From CAZEPJ01 sp964514105 (lineage in GTDB: Bacteria > Desulfobacterota > Desulfocorpusculales > Desulfocorpusculum), in the NCBI GenBank assembly GCA_964514105.1, contig CAZEPJ010000006.1:1-64000 (forward strand): a stretch of 64,000 bases of DNA, in the 5' to 3' direction. Every line of letters starts with the position of its first letter. Position 1 is the first letter of the stretch. Of the stretch, positions 1 through 8,841 are shown piece after piece. The position numbers and the translations under genes were made by a program. The notes under the pieces were generated by a model. It worked only from the letters and a program-made list of their open reading frames with translations, was not told the origin of the DNA and ran no database searches.

Positions 1-54
1 AACCCGCAACCTGCTGATTACAAATCAGCTGCTCTACCGTTGAGCTACGCCAGC
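1..54 (-). tRNA. tRNA-Thr(TGT), 3' part outside the window
   Basis: Read on the minus strand, a seven-base acceptor strand (GCTGGCG) is followed by TA, a D-arm with the GCTC/GAGC stem, and an anticodon stem GCTGA/TCAGC. The loop TTTGTAA carries anticodon TGT, which reads threonine ACA codons. The T-arm has just begun when the window ends, so the acceptor 3' strand and CCA end are not visible. A consensus promoter lies just upstream inside the end of rlmB. Confidence 0.9.
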
Positions 55-108
55 CCCTGGGGCCATCATTTTGGTGGTTACCTCTCAAGAAAAGGTTTAG
101 AAATTTTT

Positions 109-137
109 ATTTTATGGAACCACCCCTATCCTGTCAA
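109..137 (-). promoter_or_regulatory. Sigma-70 promoter of tRNA-Thr
   Basis: TTGACA at 132-137, a 17-bp spacer, then TAAAAT at 109-114, all on the minus strand. The expected start near 102 lies about 48 bp before the mature tRNA 5' end at 54. The -35 box lies partly in the last codons of rlmB, so the promoter overlaps the preceding gene. Confidence 0.8.
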
Positions 138-890
138 CCGGTTTTTTTCACCTTCCCCTTTCTGCCTCATCACCTCGTACAACACCACCGCCGCAGCCAC
201 CGATGCGTTCAGCGTCCCCACGGCCCCTCGGGTGGGGATCGACACCCACATATCGCTGAAAGCCCGGACCAGGGGCCGCAGCCCCGTTCCCTCGTTCCCG
301 AACACCAGAGCCACTCGCCCGGGCCAATCCATCTCCCACAGAGGGATCCCGCCCCGGTCCGTCGTTCCCACCATCCAAAGACCCCGTCGTTTCAGTTCCC
401 GCATGGTCCTGGGCAGATTCGAGACCTGACAAAGTTGCACATGCTCGAGAGCCCCGCTGGCCGCCTTGGCGACCACGGGCGTGATGGGCGCCGTCCTCCG
501 CTTCTCCACAACGACCCCTGCAGCCCCCAGTGCAACGGCCGAGCGAACGATGGCCCCCAGGTTGTGGGGGTCCTGAACCCCGTCCAGCAGCAGCAGCGGA
601 CCCTCCCGGCTCAAGATCGTCTCCAGGCTTACCCAAGGCAAGGCCTCCACCCGGGCCACGACCCCCTGATGGCGCCCCCCCGGGTACCGACGATCCAACT
701 CGGCACGGCTCGTCTCGTGGACCACCGCCTCTCCGGTCGTCTCCCATAAGCCGTCCATCCTGGCGCTTCGCCCCCCACGGACGATCCAGACTTCCAGGAC
801 TTTGCGCCGCCTCGCCCTCAACGCCTCGGCCACCGGGATAATCCCGTATATCCACTCGGTTGAGTCCTGACTCTTGCGCTTCAAGGACAT
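126..890 (-). CDS. rlmB: 23S rRNA (guanosine-2'-O)-methyltransferase, SpoU/TrmH family (RlmB-like)
   Basis: Methylates a ribose 2'-OH in 23S rRNA using S-adenosylmethionine; the RlmB subfamily acts on G2251. The 254-residue product has an N-terminal substrate-binding domain (about 1-75) and a C-terminal SPOUT trefoil-knot domain. SpoU motifs are present: LDGVQDPHNLGAIVRSA (motif 1), LVFGNEGTGL (motif 2) and the IPTRG...LNASVAAAV stretch (motif 3). I start at the ATG at 890, just before the usual family start. In-frame GTG and TTG codons at 914 and 920 could extend it by up to ten residues. It is the last gene of the run that begins upstream with yicC. RlmB versus a close TrmH paralogue is decided on length and motif 1 only. 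Confidence 0.88.
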   Translation of the reverse strand: MSLKRKSQDSTEWIYGIIPVAEALRARRRKVLEVWIVRGGRSARMDGLWETTGEAVVHETSRAELDRRYPGGRHQGVVARVEALPWVSLETILSREGPLLLLDGVQDPHNLGAIVRSAVALGAAGVVVEKRRTAPITPVVAKAASGALEHVQLCQVSNLPRTMRELKRRGLWMVGTTDRGGIPLWEMDWPGRVALVFGNEGTGLRPLVRAFSDMWVSIPTRGAVGTLNASVAAAVVLYEVMRQKGEGEKNRLTG

Positions 891-984
891 CCGATGTATC
901 TCGGGTCCATGCACCGGCAAGAAAGGCCGTCCCCCACCTGGTGCATGCAGTAAAAACCCGTGCCTCGCCCATTTTCGGGTCCAG

Positions 985-1686
985 TCATGCCAGCATAACC
1001 TTCAGCGCGACCACGGGATCCGATGCATCCAGGAGGCTTCTTCCCATCACCAGGAAATCCGCGCCGGCATCCAAGGCGTATCGAGGTCCCATGACGCGTT
1101 GCTGATCATCCCCCGCAATCCTCCCCGTTCGGATGCCGGGGGTGATGAGCAGGATCTCCTCGCCCAGGGCCCTTCGCAGGGCCGCGACCTCTCTGGGAGA
1201 GGCCACCAATCCCCTGACCCCCGCCTCCACGGCGAGTTCGGCAAGGCGCAATACGCAATCCTCCGCGGTCCCGCGCAGCCCGACCGTCTCCAAATCGGGG
1301 GTGTCGAGGCTGGTCAGCAGGGTCACCGCCAGCACGTCCGGGGCGGCCGCACCGCTGGACACAGCCCCCTCCTGCGCCCCCTCCAGCGCCGCACGCAGCA
1401 TATCCCGCCCGCCAGACGCGTGGACATTGACGAATGTGACCCCCAGGGCGGCTGCCGCCCGCACGGCCCTCCGAACCGTGTTGGGGATGTCGTGGAACTT
1501 GAGATCCAGGAACACCTTACCTCCCCGCTCCCGGATAGCGGTCACGGCATGCGGCCCCTCTCGCGTGAACAGCTGGCTCCCTACCTTGAAAAACTCCAGG
1601 GTTCCTTGCAATCCTTCCACCCACCGGCATGCCTCGCTCAGTCGATCCGTGTCCAGGGCCGCAATCACCCTTCGGATCGAACCCAT
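985..1686 (-). CDS. pyrF: Orotidine 5'-phosphate decarboxylase
   Basis: Catalyses the last step of UMP synthesis, OMP to UMP plus CO2, in the cytosol. The 233-residue TIM-barrel matches the usual size. The catalytic Asp-Lys-His-Asp tetrad is in the segment FLDLKFHDIPNTV, the first strand carries VIAALD, and the phosphate-binding end has ITPGIR and VMGRSLLDA. The start is the ATG at 1686, which lies 22 bp inside the 3' end of gmk. The open frame continues upstream only because it shares sequence with gmk. The overlap suggests translational coupling within a nucleotide-metabolism run. Confidence 0.95.
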   Translation of the reverse strand: MGSIRRVIAALDTDRLSEACRWVEGLQGTLEFFKVGSQLFTREGPHAVTAIRERGGKVFLDLKFHDIPNTVRRAVRAAAALGVTFVNVHASGGRDMLRAALEGAQEGAVSSGAAAPDVLAVTLLTSLDTPDLETVGLRGTAEDCVLRLAELAVEAGVRGLVASPREVAALRRALGEEILLITPGIRTGRIAGDDQQRVMGPRYALDAGADFLVMGRSLLDASDPVVALKVMLA

Positions 1687-2300
1687 CTCCCGGATTGTCC
1701 GTCGATCCACGGCTTGACTCTCTCCATTCGGCAGCGTTGGGACAGAATGATGGACGCCAGATCCCGAACGGCGACATCTAGATCCCCGTTGAAGACCACG
1801 TAGTCGAACTTCTCCCACGCCTTGAGCTCTTCCTTTGCCCACTGGAGCCGAATCCGCATCTCCCGCAGAGAGTCCGTGCCCCTCCCGGACAAACGCTCCG
1901 TCAAGGCCTCCCACGACGGCGGAAGCACGAAGATCTGATGCGTCCTCACATGGGCGGACCGCAACAGCTGGGCCCCCTGCGCATCCACGTCCATGATCAC
2001 ATCCAAGCCCCTCTCCAGCTGCGACTCCACCCATTTCCGAGACGTCCCGTAGCAATGCCCGTAGACCTGCGCCCATTCCAGGAACTCGCCGCGCTCCGAC
2101 ATGGACCGAAAGACCGGCTCCGACACGAAGAAGTAGTCTCGTCCCTCCACCTCCCCGGATCGCCGCACGCGCGTCGTGTGAGACACCGAGTAGACCAAGC
2201 CGTCCACCTCGCCGCAAACCCTGCGGCAAAGTGTCGTCTTGCCCGTCCCAGAAGGAGCGGATATGACGAAGATCTCACCTCTCGGGATCCCGGATTGCAT
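1665..2300 (-). CDS. gmk: Guanylate kinase
   Basis: Phosphorylates GMP to GDP with ATP. The 211-residue protein has the P-loop APSGTGKTT near its N-terminus. The GMP-binding region has VSHTTRxxRxGEVEGxDYFFV, and the lid region follows it. The ATG at 2300 lies one base after the TGA stop of the upstream remA-like gene. A purine-rich GGGGAGATGTGAG sequence serves as its ribosome site, so the two genes are translationally coupled. The pairing remA-gmk downstream of yicC is common in many bacteria. Confidence 0.95.
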   Translation of the reverse strand: MQSGIPRGEIFVISAPSGTGKTTLCRRVCGEVDGLVYSVSHTTRVRRSGEVEGRDYFFVSEPVFRSMSERGEFLEWAQVYGHCYGTSRKWVESQLERGLDVIMDVDAQGAQLLRSAHVRTHQIFVLPPSWEALTERLSGRGTDSLREMRIRLQWAKEELKAWEKFDYVVFNGDLDVAVRDLASIILSQRCRMERVKPWIDGQSGRWVRSEG

Positions 2301-2301
2301 C

Positions 2302-2577
2302 TCACATCTCCCCACCCCGCCCCCCCCTCGGGCTCTCCGACGCGGCCAACCGCTGGGCGATGGTGTCCGCCATGAAGGCCGACAGGATGACGTGGTTGCT
2401 GTCGGTCACGATAATCGAACGGGTCCTCTTTCCCTGCGTGGCGTCGATCAGGCGGGAACTCCGTTTCGCCTCATCCCGCAACCGCTTCATGGGTGCGGAT
2501 CCCGGGCTCAGCACGGCCACCACGCGGGAGGCGGCCACGATGTTTCCATACCCGATGTTGAGAAGGCGCTCCCCCAC
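2302..2577 (-). CDS. RemA-like DUF370 regulatory protein
   Basis: A 91-residue DUF370 protein. In Bacillus subtilis, RemA of this family is a DNA-binding regulator of biofilm matrix and osmoprotection genes; the role in deltaproteobacteria is not established. Family signs are the N-terminal LLNIGYGN, the central IVAASRVVAVLSPGSAPMKR, and the segment RSIIVTDSNHVILSA. It starts at a GTG (2577) with a GGAGG site eight bases upstream. Its stop nearly abuts the gmk start, so it is probably co-expressed with gmk and yicC. Confidence 0.85.
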   Translation of the reverse strand: MGERLLNIGYGNIVAASRVVAVLSPGSAPMKRLRDEAKRSSRLIDATQGKRTRSIIVTDSNHVILSAFMADTIAQRLAASESPRGGRGGEM

Positions 2578-2640
2578 CTTGGACCTCCATCCGTCTCGGC
2601 CGACGCCGCGGGGAGGGCACGGTCCAGCCCCTGCGGTCCG

Positions 2641-3516
2641 TCACTCCACGTTCTGGACCTGTTCGCGCATCCGCTCCAACTGGGCTTTCATCTCGACGAC
2701 GCGGTGAGACACCTGCGTGTCCGATGACTTGGAACCCAGGGTGTTGACCTCTCGATGCATCTCCTGGAGCAGGAACTCGAGCCGCTTCCCCACCTCTTGG
2801 CCGCCGTTGAGAAGGCCGAGAAACTGATCGATGTGGCTCCCCAGGCGGACCAGTTCCTCGGCCACATCCAGCCGGTCCACCCAGATGGCGGCCTCCTGCT
2901 CCAGTCTGCCCGGATCGAGGCCGGGCTCTGCCATCATGGCTTCCAGACGGTCCCGCCACCGGCCCAGATGGTGCTCCAGCAGCCGAGGTGACATGGATTG
3001 GATCTCTTCCACCTGGGAGCGCATCCAGCGAGCCCGTTGCTCCAGATCCTTCCGGATGGCCCCGCCTTCAGCCGAGCGCATCTCCTCCAAGGCGTCGATG
3101 GCTTGGGTCAGGGCCTTTTCCAGCGCATCCCGCTCTTCTTCCAGCGAAGCTTCCCGCACCCCGATGAGATCTCGAAACGAGGCCATCATGGCCAGATCGA
3201 CGACACCCGGCAGGCCCAGCTCGTGCCTCATCGCTTCCAAGGCCCGATGGACCGCCCGCGCCTTGCCCGTTTGCAGGTCCACGGCGGGTTCATCCTCCGG
3301 ACGCAAGGCCTCCCACCGTACATGGATCTCGATCCGTCCCCTGCGGAGGCGGTCCTGAAGCTGCTTTCGCATGGCCGGCTCCAACGCCCAGCCCCCAGGC
3401 GGGAGCCTCAGCTGGATGTCCAGGAAACGGCTGTTCACCGCCCGGGCCTCCACCACGATGCGATGGCGCAGCCCGTCGGCCTCCGCCCGCCCGAACCCGG
3501 TCATGCTCCGGATCAT
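2641..3516 (-). CDS. yicC: YicC family endoribonuclease-like protein
   Basis: A 291-residue YicC/YloC protein. Family members have been reported as endoribonucleases that act on small RNAs. The family's N-terminal signature IRSMTGFGRAE is intact. So are the VEARAVNSRFLDIQLRLP segment and the C-terminal DUF1732 region, with GKRLEFLLQEMHREVNTLGSK and VVEMKAQLERMREQVQN. The central region is rich in charged residues and likely coiled-coil. The ATG overlaps the stop of the DUF4416 gene upstream by four bases, so the two are co-translated. The neighbouring remA and gmk fit the conserved yicC-remA-gmk order. Confidence 0.92.
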   Translation of the reverse strand: MIRSMTGFGRAEADGLRHRIVVEARAVNSRFLDIQLRLPPGGWALEPAMRKQLQDRLRRGRIEIHVRWEALRPEDEPAVDLQTGKARAVHRALEAMRHELGLPGVVDLAMMASFRDLIGVREASLEEERDALEKALTQAIDALEEMRSAEGGAIRKDLEQRARWMRSQVEEIQSMSPRLLEHHLGRWRDRLEAMMAEPGLDPGRLEQEAAIWVDRLDVAEELVRLGSHIDQFLGLLNGGQEVGKRLEFLLQEMHREVNTLGSKSSDTQVSHRVVEMKAQLERMREQVQNVE

Positions 3517-4064
3517 CTCCCCCTCCCGTCACACCGTCTCCTTTGCCAGAGGTGGGCCTCCCGCACTCGAGCGAAGAACCCGAGAAGCGCAGGCGACGCA
3601 TAGTCGGGATAGGTCCACGGCAGCGGGCGGAATCTACCCTGGGAGAACAGCAGGGCCAGATCCGCGAACACCCCCTGGCCGAGGTAGATGCGATGCGTGT
3701 ACCCCTTGTGGGTGGCGAGCACCAGGTTGTTCAAACCGAGGATCCCGGGGTCCAGGTTCACCGTGCGCCGCCCCTTCGAATCGCGAAGCCGATCCTCCAG
3801 GACCTGTGCCGCCAGCTTGGCCCGCACCAGGTGATCCGGTGGGAAAGGGTCGCCGAAGGCCAGCATTCTCCGCCGCAGATCGGCCCCCATTTCCGCCTCA
3901 TAGTAGTCCGTCTGCTCAAACGACAGCCGCTCGCTCACGGCGAGGACAGGCCCGAAGGCCCCTTCCAAGAGCCTGATGACGTGGGGTTCCTGCAGCACAT
4001 CGGCGAAAAGGGCGCTCACAACCAGGCGCGCGTCGATCAGCGGTGCCTCCCCTCCCGGCCCCAT
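3513..4064 (-). CDS. DUF4416 family protein
   Basis: A 183-residue protein of unknown function. It matches what I know of the DUF4416 family by the segments QTDYYEAEMG, VNLDPGILGLNNLVLATHKGY, HRIYLGQGVFADL and PLPWTYPDY. No enzyme motif is recognisable. I chose the ATG at 4064, which has a GGGAGTGGAG ribosome site and immediately precedes the family's first conserved strand. The open frame extends about 110 residues upstream without family resemblance. The gene overlaps yicC by four bases. The 190 bp to the next gene upstream (hldE) holds nothing I recognise. Confidence 0.8.
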   Translation of the reverse strand: MGPGGEAPLIDARLVVSALFADVLQEPHVIRLLEGAFGPVLAVSERLSFEQTDYYEAEMGADLRRRMLAFGDPFPPDHLVRAKLAAQVLEDRLRDSKGRRTVNLDPGILGLNNLVLATHKGYTHRIYLGQGVFADLALLFSQGRFRPLPWTYPDYASPALLGFFARVREAHLWQRRRCDGRGR

Positions 4065-4254
4065 GACCGTCTCCACTCCCGTGAGGTCGCCCGGCTCCGA
4101 GCCGCTGCCCGTCACCGCACACAGGAGACCCCCGTCACCGACGAGCCGCCTGGTGCCCCCCGCGTCAACAGGCCGAACCGCTGCAACGTATTCCCGCCCT
4201 CGCGATGCGCCAGGGATCACCCAGACCAGAGAATACGTCAGCGACGCCCGTTCC

Positions 4255-5295
4255 TCAAGCCCCCGGCGAGCTCCGCCCAGCACTTCCCAGGATCCGGCGA
4301 AGACGCTGGTTGGTGACCGCCGCGGTTCCCACCTCCCCCACGACGATCCCCGCCGCCAAGTTGGCAAGCAAGGCCGCCTCTGCCGGAGGGGCACCCGCGG
4401 CCAGGCCCAGGGTGAAGGTGCTGATCACCGTGTCCCCCGCGCCCGTGACATCGTAGACATCTCTGGCCACGGTGGGGATGTGGAGATGCCCACCGTTGCG
4501 CAGAAAAAGGCTCATTCCCTCTTCCCCCCTCGTGACGAGGAGGATCTCGCACGCCAGCTCTCCCAACAGCTTGCGGCCCACTTCCATGAGGATCGCTTCC
4601 GAGGAGACCGTCATGCCCGCCGCCAAAGCGGCCTCGTGCTGATTGGGGGTCACGGCCGTCACCCCGCGGTACAGAGCGAAGCGGCTGTTCTTGGGGTCCA
4701 CCGAGACCAATAGGCCACGTTCCCGGACCGCCTCCCGGGCCACCCCCATGAGCCGATCACCCACCACCCCCTTGCCGTAATCCGACACTACGATGCCGTC
4801 GATCCCCCCCCAACTGCGGCGCACGTATTCGCAAAGACTGGTCGTCTGATCCTCCGACAGGGGGATCGGCTCTTCCTGGTCGATGCGGACGATCTGCTGG
4901 CTGTGTGCGATGATCCGCGTCTTGAGGCTCGTGGGGCGGCGCGGGTCCCTGAGGATCCCTCCGGTCGGGACCCCCTTTCGTTTGAGCTCGCCCAGCAGCC
5001 ACCTTCCCGGCTCGTCCGTCCCCACCAACCCCGCGACCAGGACCCTGGCCCCCAGGGCTCGGAGGTTGTTGACCACATTGGCAGCGCCCCCCATGCGGAG
5101 GCTCCGGTCGGTCACCTTCACCACTGGGACCGGGGCCTCGGGGGAGATCCGGGTCACACTCCCCCACACGAACTCGTCCACAATGAGATCGCCCATCACC
5201 AGGACAGTCTTGTCCCTGAACTTGCTGGGCCACTGCCGGAGGCGTCGCACCGTCGTCCTGACCGCCTTCTCGTGGCCATCCTTGGATCCGATCAT
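4255..5295 (-). CDS. hldE1/rfaE1: D-glycero-beta-D-manno-heptose-7-phosphate kinase (RfaE domain I)
   Basis: Phosphorylates heptose 7-phosphate at C1 on the way to ADP-heptose for the LPS inner core. The 346-residue PfkB/ribokinase-fold protein has VMGDLIVDEFVWG and GGAANVVNNLRALGA near the N-terminus. The PfkB anion-hole and catalytic-base signature DVTGAGDTVISTF lies near residue 280. The adenylyltransferase domain (RfaE domain II) that is fused in E. coli HldE is absent, so this is the split, kinase-only form. A separate cytidylyltransferase-type partner and GmhB would be needed and are not in the window. It overlaps the GT2 gene downstream by four bases. Confidence 0.9.
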   Translation of the reverse strand: MIGSKDGHEKAVRTTVRRLRQWPSKFRDKTVLVMGDLIVDEFVWGSVTRISPEAPVPVVKVTDRSLRMGGAANVVNNLRALGARVLVAGLVGTDEPGRWLLGELKRKGVPTGGILRDPRRPTSLKTRIIAHSQQIVRIDQEEPIPLSEDQTTSLCEYVRRSWGGIDGIVVSDYGKGVVGDRLMGVAREAVRERGLLVSVDPKNSRFALYRGVTAVTPNQHEAALAAGMTVSSEAILMEVGRKLLGELACEILLVTRGEEGMSLFLRNGGHLHIPTVARDVYDVTGAGDTVISTFTLGLAAGAPPAEAALLANLAAGIVVGEVGTAAVTNQRLRRILGSAGRSSPGA

Positions 5296-6257
5296 CCTCC
5301 CCCCTGCTCAGACTCCGGTCCCCTCGACATGCCCCAATGCCCCGGGCAACCCTGGAGGTGCCACCGAAGGATGTGTCTGTCCACCTCGTGGCGCCTCGAC
5401 CAGCGCGCCTCGGCGGAGCGGGACATGCGCATCATGAGGCCCGAGGACGTCCAGTTGCTCAGGCACTTGACCAGGATCCCCCCACGAAGGAACGCCAGGG
5501 CGATCTGGCTCCGATGGAGGCTGAAGAACCGATATCGAGATCGATGGTACTCCACCCGCGCCCCTGCCAAATCGTTCCGGGCCGACTGCCCCTGGAGGTG
5601 GGTCGCAACGGCCCACGGAACGTGCACCACCTTCCAGCCCCGGCGCCTCATTCGCACACACCAGTCCGTCTCCTCCATGAACAGGAAATACCCCTCGTCC
5701 AGTCCACCCACTTCCTGCCACGCCTCCCGCCGCGCCAACAGAAACGCCCCCAGCACGGACTCCACCTCCATCACGTCCCGGGGGGGGTGCCGCTTGCTCG
5801 GGTACCGCCTGGGGAAGAGAGTCTGGAGGATCCCCCTGGGGAGCAGCTCCGTCGCCAGCGTGGGGGCCGCTCCAAAGGCGTTCTGGGGACGTCCGTCCGG
5901 ATCCGACAGGGCCCCTCCTGCAATCCCCACCCGCGAATCCCGCTGCACGGCCGAGACCAATCCCTCAATGGCGCCCGGCCGGGGAAAACAATCGCTGTTG
6001 AGGAGAAGGGCATAGCGCCCGCCACAGGCGCGGAGGGCTTGATTGTTGGCCGCGGCGAACCCCAGATTTCGGGCGTTCTCGATGAGGCGAACCCCGGGAA
6101 ACGCGCTGCGTACGGCCCGCGGGCTGCCGTCTGCCGACCCGTTGTCCACCACCCAGACCTCGGTGTCCAGACCCAGAAGGAGCCCATCCAGATGCCGCAG
6201 GCACTGCAGTAGCAGTTCCCGGGTATTCCAGTTCACGATGACCACGGAGAGGTCCAT
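5292..6257 (-). CDS. Family 2 glycosyltransferase (rhamnosyltransferase-like)
   Basis: A 321-residue inverting GT-A transferase. It opens with LSVVIVNWNTRELLLQCL. The sugar-nucleotide-binding strand VWVVDNGSADGS follows, then NARNLGFAAANNQAL, and the DxD-like LLLNSDCFPRPGA. The later FLFMEETDWCVRMRRRGW is typical of rhamnosyl/LPS-core transferases, with the catalytic base in the ED pair. The ATG at 6257 begins exactly at the fold's first strand. The open frame continues 33 residues upstream but shows no conserved content. The donor and acceptor sugars cannot be read from sequence. Placement beside hldE1 argues for LPS or surface glycan. Confidence 0.85.
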   Translation of the reverse strand: MDLSVVIVNWNTRELLLQCLRHLDGLLLGLDTEVWVVDNGSADGSPRAVRSAFPGVRLIENARNLGFAAANNQALRACGGRYALLLNSDCFPRPGAIEGLVSAVQRDSRVGIAGGALSDPDGRPQNAFGAAPTLATELLPRGILQTLFPRRYPSKRHPPRDVMEVESVLGAFLLARREAWQEVGGLDEGYFLFMEETDWCVRMRRRGWKVVHVPWAVATHLQGQSARNDLAGARVEYHRSRYRFFSLHRSQIALAFLRGGILVKCLSNWTSSGLMMRMSRSAEARWSRRHEVDRHILRWHLQGCPGHWGMSRGPESEQGGG

Positions 6258-6395
6258 GTAGCGCGCCCGCGTCTCCCCTCTCTGCATATGATCGGGCCGG
6301 GCCGCGACCCGCCGCGGGTTCAGGCTGGCAGGTCCTTGGGGGCCCTCCAGGATCAACCCCAGTGCGCCCCCGGGGAGAGAGGCCCCCGGGGCCGA

Positions 6396-7577
6396 TCACG
6401 CCTTGACGTGGCGGAGCAAGATGTCCCGAAACGTGGCGACAACCCGCTCCACCACATCCTCGGTGAGTTTGGCCGACAGCGGGAGAGACAGGGTCCTCCG
6501 GGAGATCTCCTCAGCCCTGGGAAACTCCCCGCTCCGGTATCCGAATCGATCTCGATAGAAGGGCTGAAGATGCAGGGAAATGAAGTGAACCCCCGTCCCG
6601 ACGCCCTCGTTGCGCAGCTCCTCCAGGATCGTATCGCGTTCCACGGTCAGTCGGGAAAGGTCGAGGAGCGGAGTGTAGAGGTGGCGCGCATGGACGGTGT
6701 CGGGCTCGGCCGGAGGCGGCAAGCTCACGGGGAGGTCAGCGAAGGCCTCGTCGTACCGGCTCCATATGGCTTCGCGGCGACGGAGATATTCCCCCATGCG
6801 AGGAAGCTGGTGAATGCCCATGGCCGCCTGGAGATCCATCATGTTGTACTTGAAACCCGCCTCGAGGATCTGATAGTGCTTGTATCCCGTGGAGGAGTAA
6901 CGGCTCCAAGCCCCCTTGCTCATGCCATGGAGGCTCAGGATACGGATCCGCTCCGCCCAGTCGTCCCGATCCGTGGTGACCATGCCCCCCTCTCCCGTGA
7001 CCAGATTCTTGGTCACATAGAAGCTGAAGGCCGCCCCGTCCCCCAGGACGCCCACCTTGCGACCCCGGTACCAGGCCTCTGTGGCATGGGCGGCATCCTC
7101 GATGATAAGGAGATTCCACTTCCCAGCCAACTCCCACAGTGGCTCCATGGCACAAGGCCTGCCAGCCAGGTGAACCACCATCAACGCCTTCACCCGCCCG
7201 CCGCGGGCCTCCAGGGCGGCCCTCACCGCGTCAGGGTCCATGTTCATGGTGGCCCCGTCCACGTCCACGAACACGGGCCTTGCCCCCACGTGAACCACCA
7301 CGTTGGCCGAGGCGGCGAAGGTCATGGGAGACGTGATGACTTCGTCCCCCGGCCCCACGCCGGCGGCTGCCAGCAGCAGGTGCAGGCCCGCCGTGCAGGA
7401 GTTGAGCCCGATGGCGTGTCGGCATCCCACGTATTGGCGGAACATGGCCTCGAATCGCTGCGTCTTGGGCCCCGTGGACAACCATCCAGATCTCAGGGAG
7501 TCGACGACCTCCGCGATCTCCGCCTCCTCGATCATCGGGCTCCCGAAGACCACGAATTCCTTCTCGCTCATGGCCAC
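6396..7577 (-). CDS. DegT/DnrJ/EryC1/StrS family PLP-dependent sugar aminotransferase
   Basis: Transfers an amino group to a nucleotide-linked keto-sugar, giving an amino sugar for LPS or glycan. The 393-residue protein has the family's GSPMIEEAEIAEVVDSLRSGWLSTGP opening region in two parts and the PLP-phosphate region LNSCTAGLHLLL. The PLP-contacting IIEDAAHA follows, and the Schiff-base lysine is in SFYVTKNLVTGEGG. The C-terminal HARHLYTPLLDL contributes to the neighbouring active site of the dimer. An alternative start two codons in (MSEKEF) is equally possible. The 121 bp to the next upstream gene has no convincing promoter. ArnB-type and PseC-type activities cannot be told apart here. 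Confidence 0.88.
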   Translation of the reverse strand: MAMSEKEFVVFGSPMIEEAEIAEVVDSLRSGWLSTGPKTQRFEAMFRQYVGCRHAIGLNSCTAGLHLLLAAAGVGPGDEVITSPMTFAASANVVVHVGARPVFVDVDGATMNMDPDAVRAALEARGGRVKALMVVHLAGRPCAMEPLWELAGKWNLLIIEDAAHATEAWYRGRKVGVLGDGAAFSFYVTKNLVTGEGGMVTTDRDDWAERIRILSLHGMSKGAWSRYSSTGYKHYQILEAGFKYNMMDLQAAMGIHQLPRMGEYLRRREAIWSRYDEAFADLPVSLPPPAEPDTVHARHLYTPLLDLSRLTVERDTILEELRNEGVGTGVHFISLHLQPFYRDRFGYRSGEFPRAEEISRRTLSLPLSAKLTEDVVERVVATFRDILLRHVKA

Positions 7578-7698
7578 CTCACGTCTCGCGCTCCAGAGCC
7601 GCAGGGCAGGACACAGAACCGCTCACCCCCTTCCCCTGTCGGCGCCGCGTCTTATGGTTCCGTTCTTTTTTACCGGGAATGCCCGCGGGACGCAACCC

Positions 7699-8841
7699 CT
7701 AGGGCCCCTTCCCGCTGACGAGCCGAACATACAGGCCCGCCACCTGCCGAGCCTGCCGCGCCATGGAAAACGACGCCAGGGCCTTTTGTCGTCCGGCCCG
7801 CCCCATGGCCTCCCGCATGTCCTTGTGGGCGGCCAACCGATGAATGGCTTCGGCGAGGGCGGAGGGCTCTTCATCCACCAGCAGCCCCGTGCGTCCGTCT
7901 TCCACCAGCTCCGGGAGGATCCCCCGCCTCGAGGCCACGACCGGTTTCGCCATCGCCATGGCTTCCCGGACCGCCCGGCAGGTGCCGTCCGAGCCTGGAA
8001 CCAGGAAGACCTTGACATCCATGGCTCCCAGGTGCTCCACATAGTCTTCCCCCCGGTACCCCGGAAACAGGATCATCTCCCCCAGCCCCATCCGCCTGGC
8101 GGGCTCCACGGCCACGGACTGCATGTGCGTCCCCCGCCCCAGCACCATGAGTCTCACGGCCGGACGCCTCCCCTTGAGAAGGGCCATGGCTTTCAGGAGG
8201 GTTTCGAAGCGCCGATGTCTCTGCATGCGCGCCACGATGCCGACCAGGATCTCATCTTCGGCCACGCCCAGGGCCGACCGGACGCCCCGACTTGCCCGGT
8301 CCGGGTGGAAGCGCTCCAGATCCACGGCCCCCTCCACGCGAAGGACCCTCTCCCGCATCAAGCCGAAGCCCCGGATATCTGCCTCCGCGGCCCGCTCCGA
8401 GAACTCCACCAGACCATCGGTCCAACGCCTCAGGAGCCAGCGGTTCCCCAGGGAGGCCTTGAGGGGTCGCGCCTTGTGGTTGGTCCGGACGATGGGGATG
8501 CACGCCGACGAGGCCCTGGCTGCCCACCCACCCAGGAAGTGGTCGTGGGAGAGATGGCAGTGAATGAGGTCATATCCCTCCTCCGCGAGGACCCCCCCCA
8601 GATGAGTCAAGTCCCAAAGGGTCTCCCGCGGGTGCAGATATCGGTTGAGGTAAAAGCGGCTGGTGACGGCCACCCCCCGCTCCTCGGCCTTGCTCCGGAT
8701 GGACTGCGGGTATCCTTCCACCGGCCGCCTGCAGGCGAGGGTCACCTGGACGCCCTGTTCGGAAAGGGTCCGGCAGAGGTTTACCGTGGGCTCGGCAGGA
8801 CCGGTCCATCGCCAGTCGCTGAACAGGTGAAGGACCTTCAC
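7699..8841 (-). CDS. Family 4 glycosyltransferase
   Basis: A 380-residue GT-B, retaining transferase. The N-terminal domain starts VLHLFSDWRWTGPAEPTVNL and contains HCHLSHDHFLG. The C-terminal nucleotide-sugar domain has GIVARMQRHRRFETLL and the E-x7-E type motif in AVREAMAMAKPVVASRRG, followed by ELVEDGRTGLLV. The GTG start at 8841 overlaps the TGA of the double-kinase gene upstream (GTGA), which indicates tight coupling between glycosyl transfer and the kinase. The acceptor is unknown; LPS core or an attached glycan is most likely. Confidence 0.85.
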   Translation of the reverse strand: MKVLHLFSDWRWTGPAEPTVNLCRTLSEQGVQVTLACRRPVEGYPQSIRSKAEERGVAVTSRFYLNRYLHPRETLWDLTHLGGVLAEEGYDLIHCHLSHDHFLGGWAARASSACIPIVRTNHKARPLKASLGNRWLLRRWTDGLVEFSERAAEADIRGFGLMRERVLRVEGAVDLERFHPDRASRGVRSALGVAEDEILVGIVARMQRHRRFETLLKAMALLKGRRPAVRLMVLGRGTHMQSVAVEPARRMGLGEMILFPGYRGEDYVEHLGAMDVKVFLVPGSDGTCRAVREAMAMAKPVVASRRGILPELVEDGRTGLLVDEEPSALAEAIHRLAAHKDMREAMGRAGRQKALASFSMARQARQVAGLYVRLVSGKGP

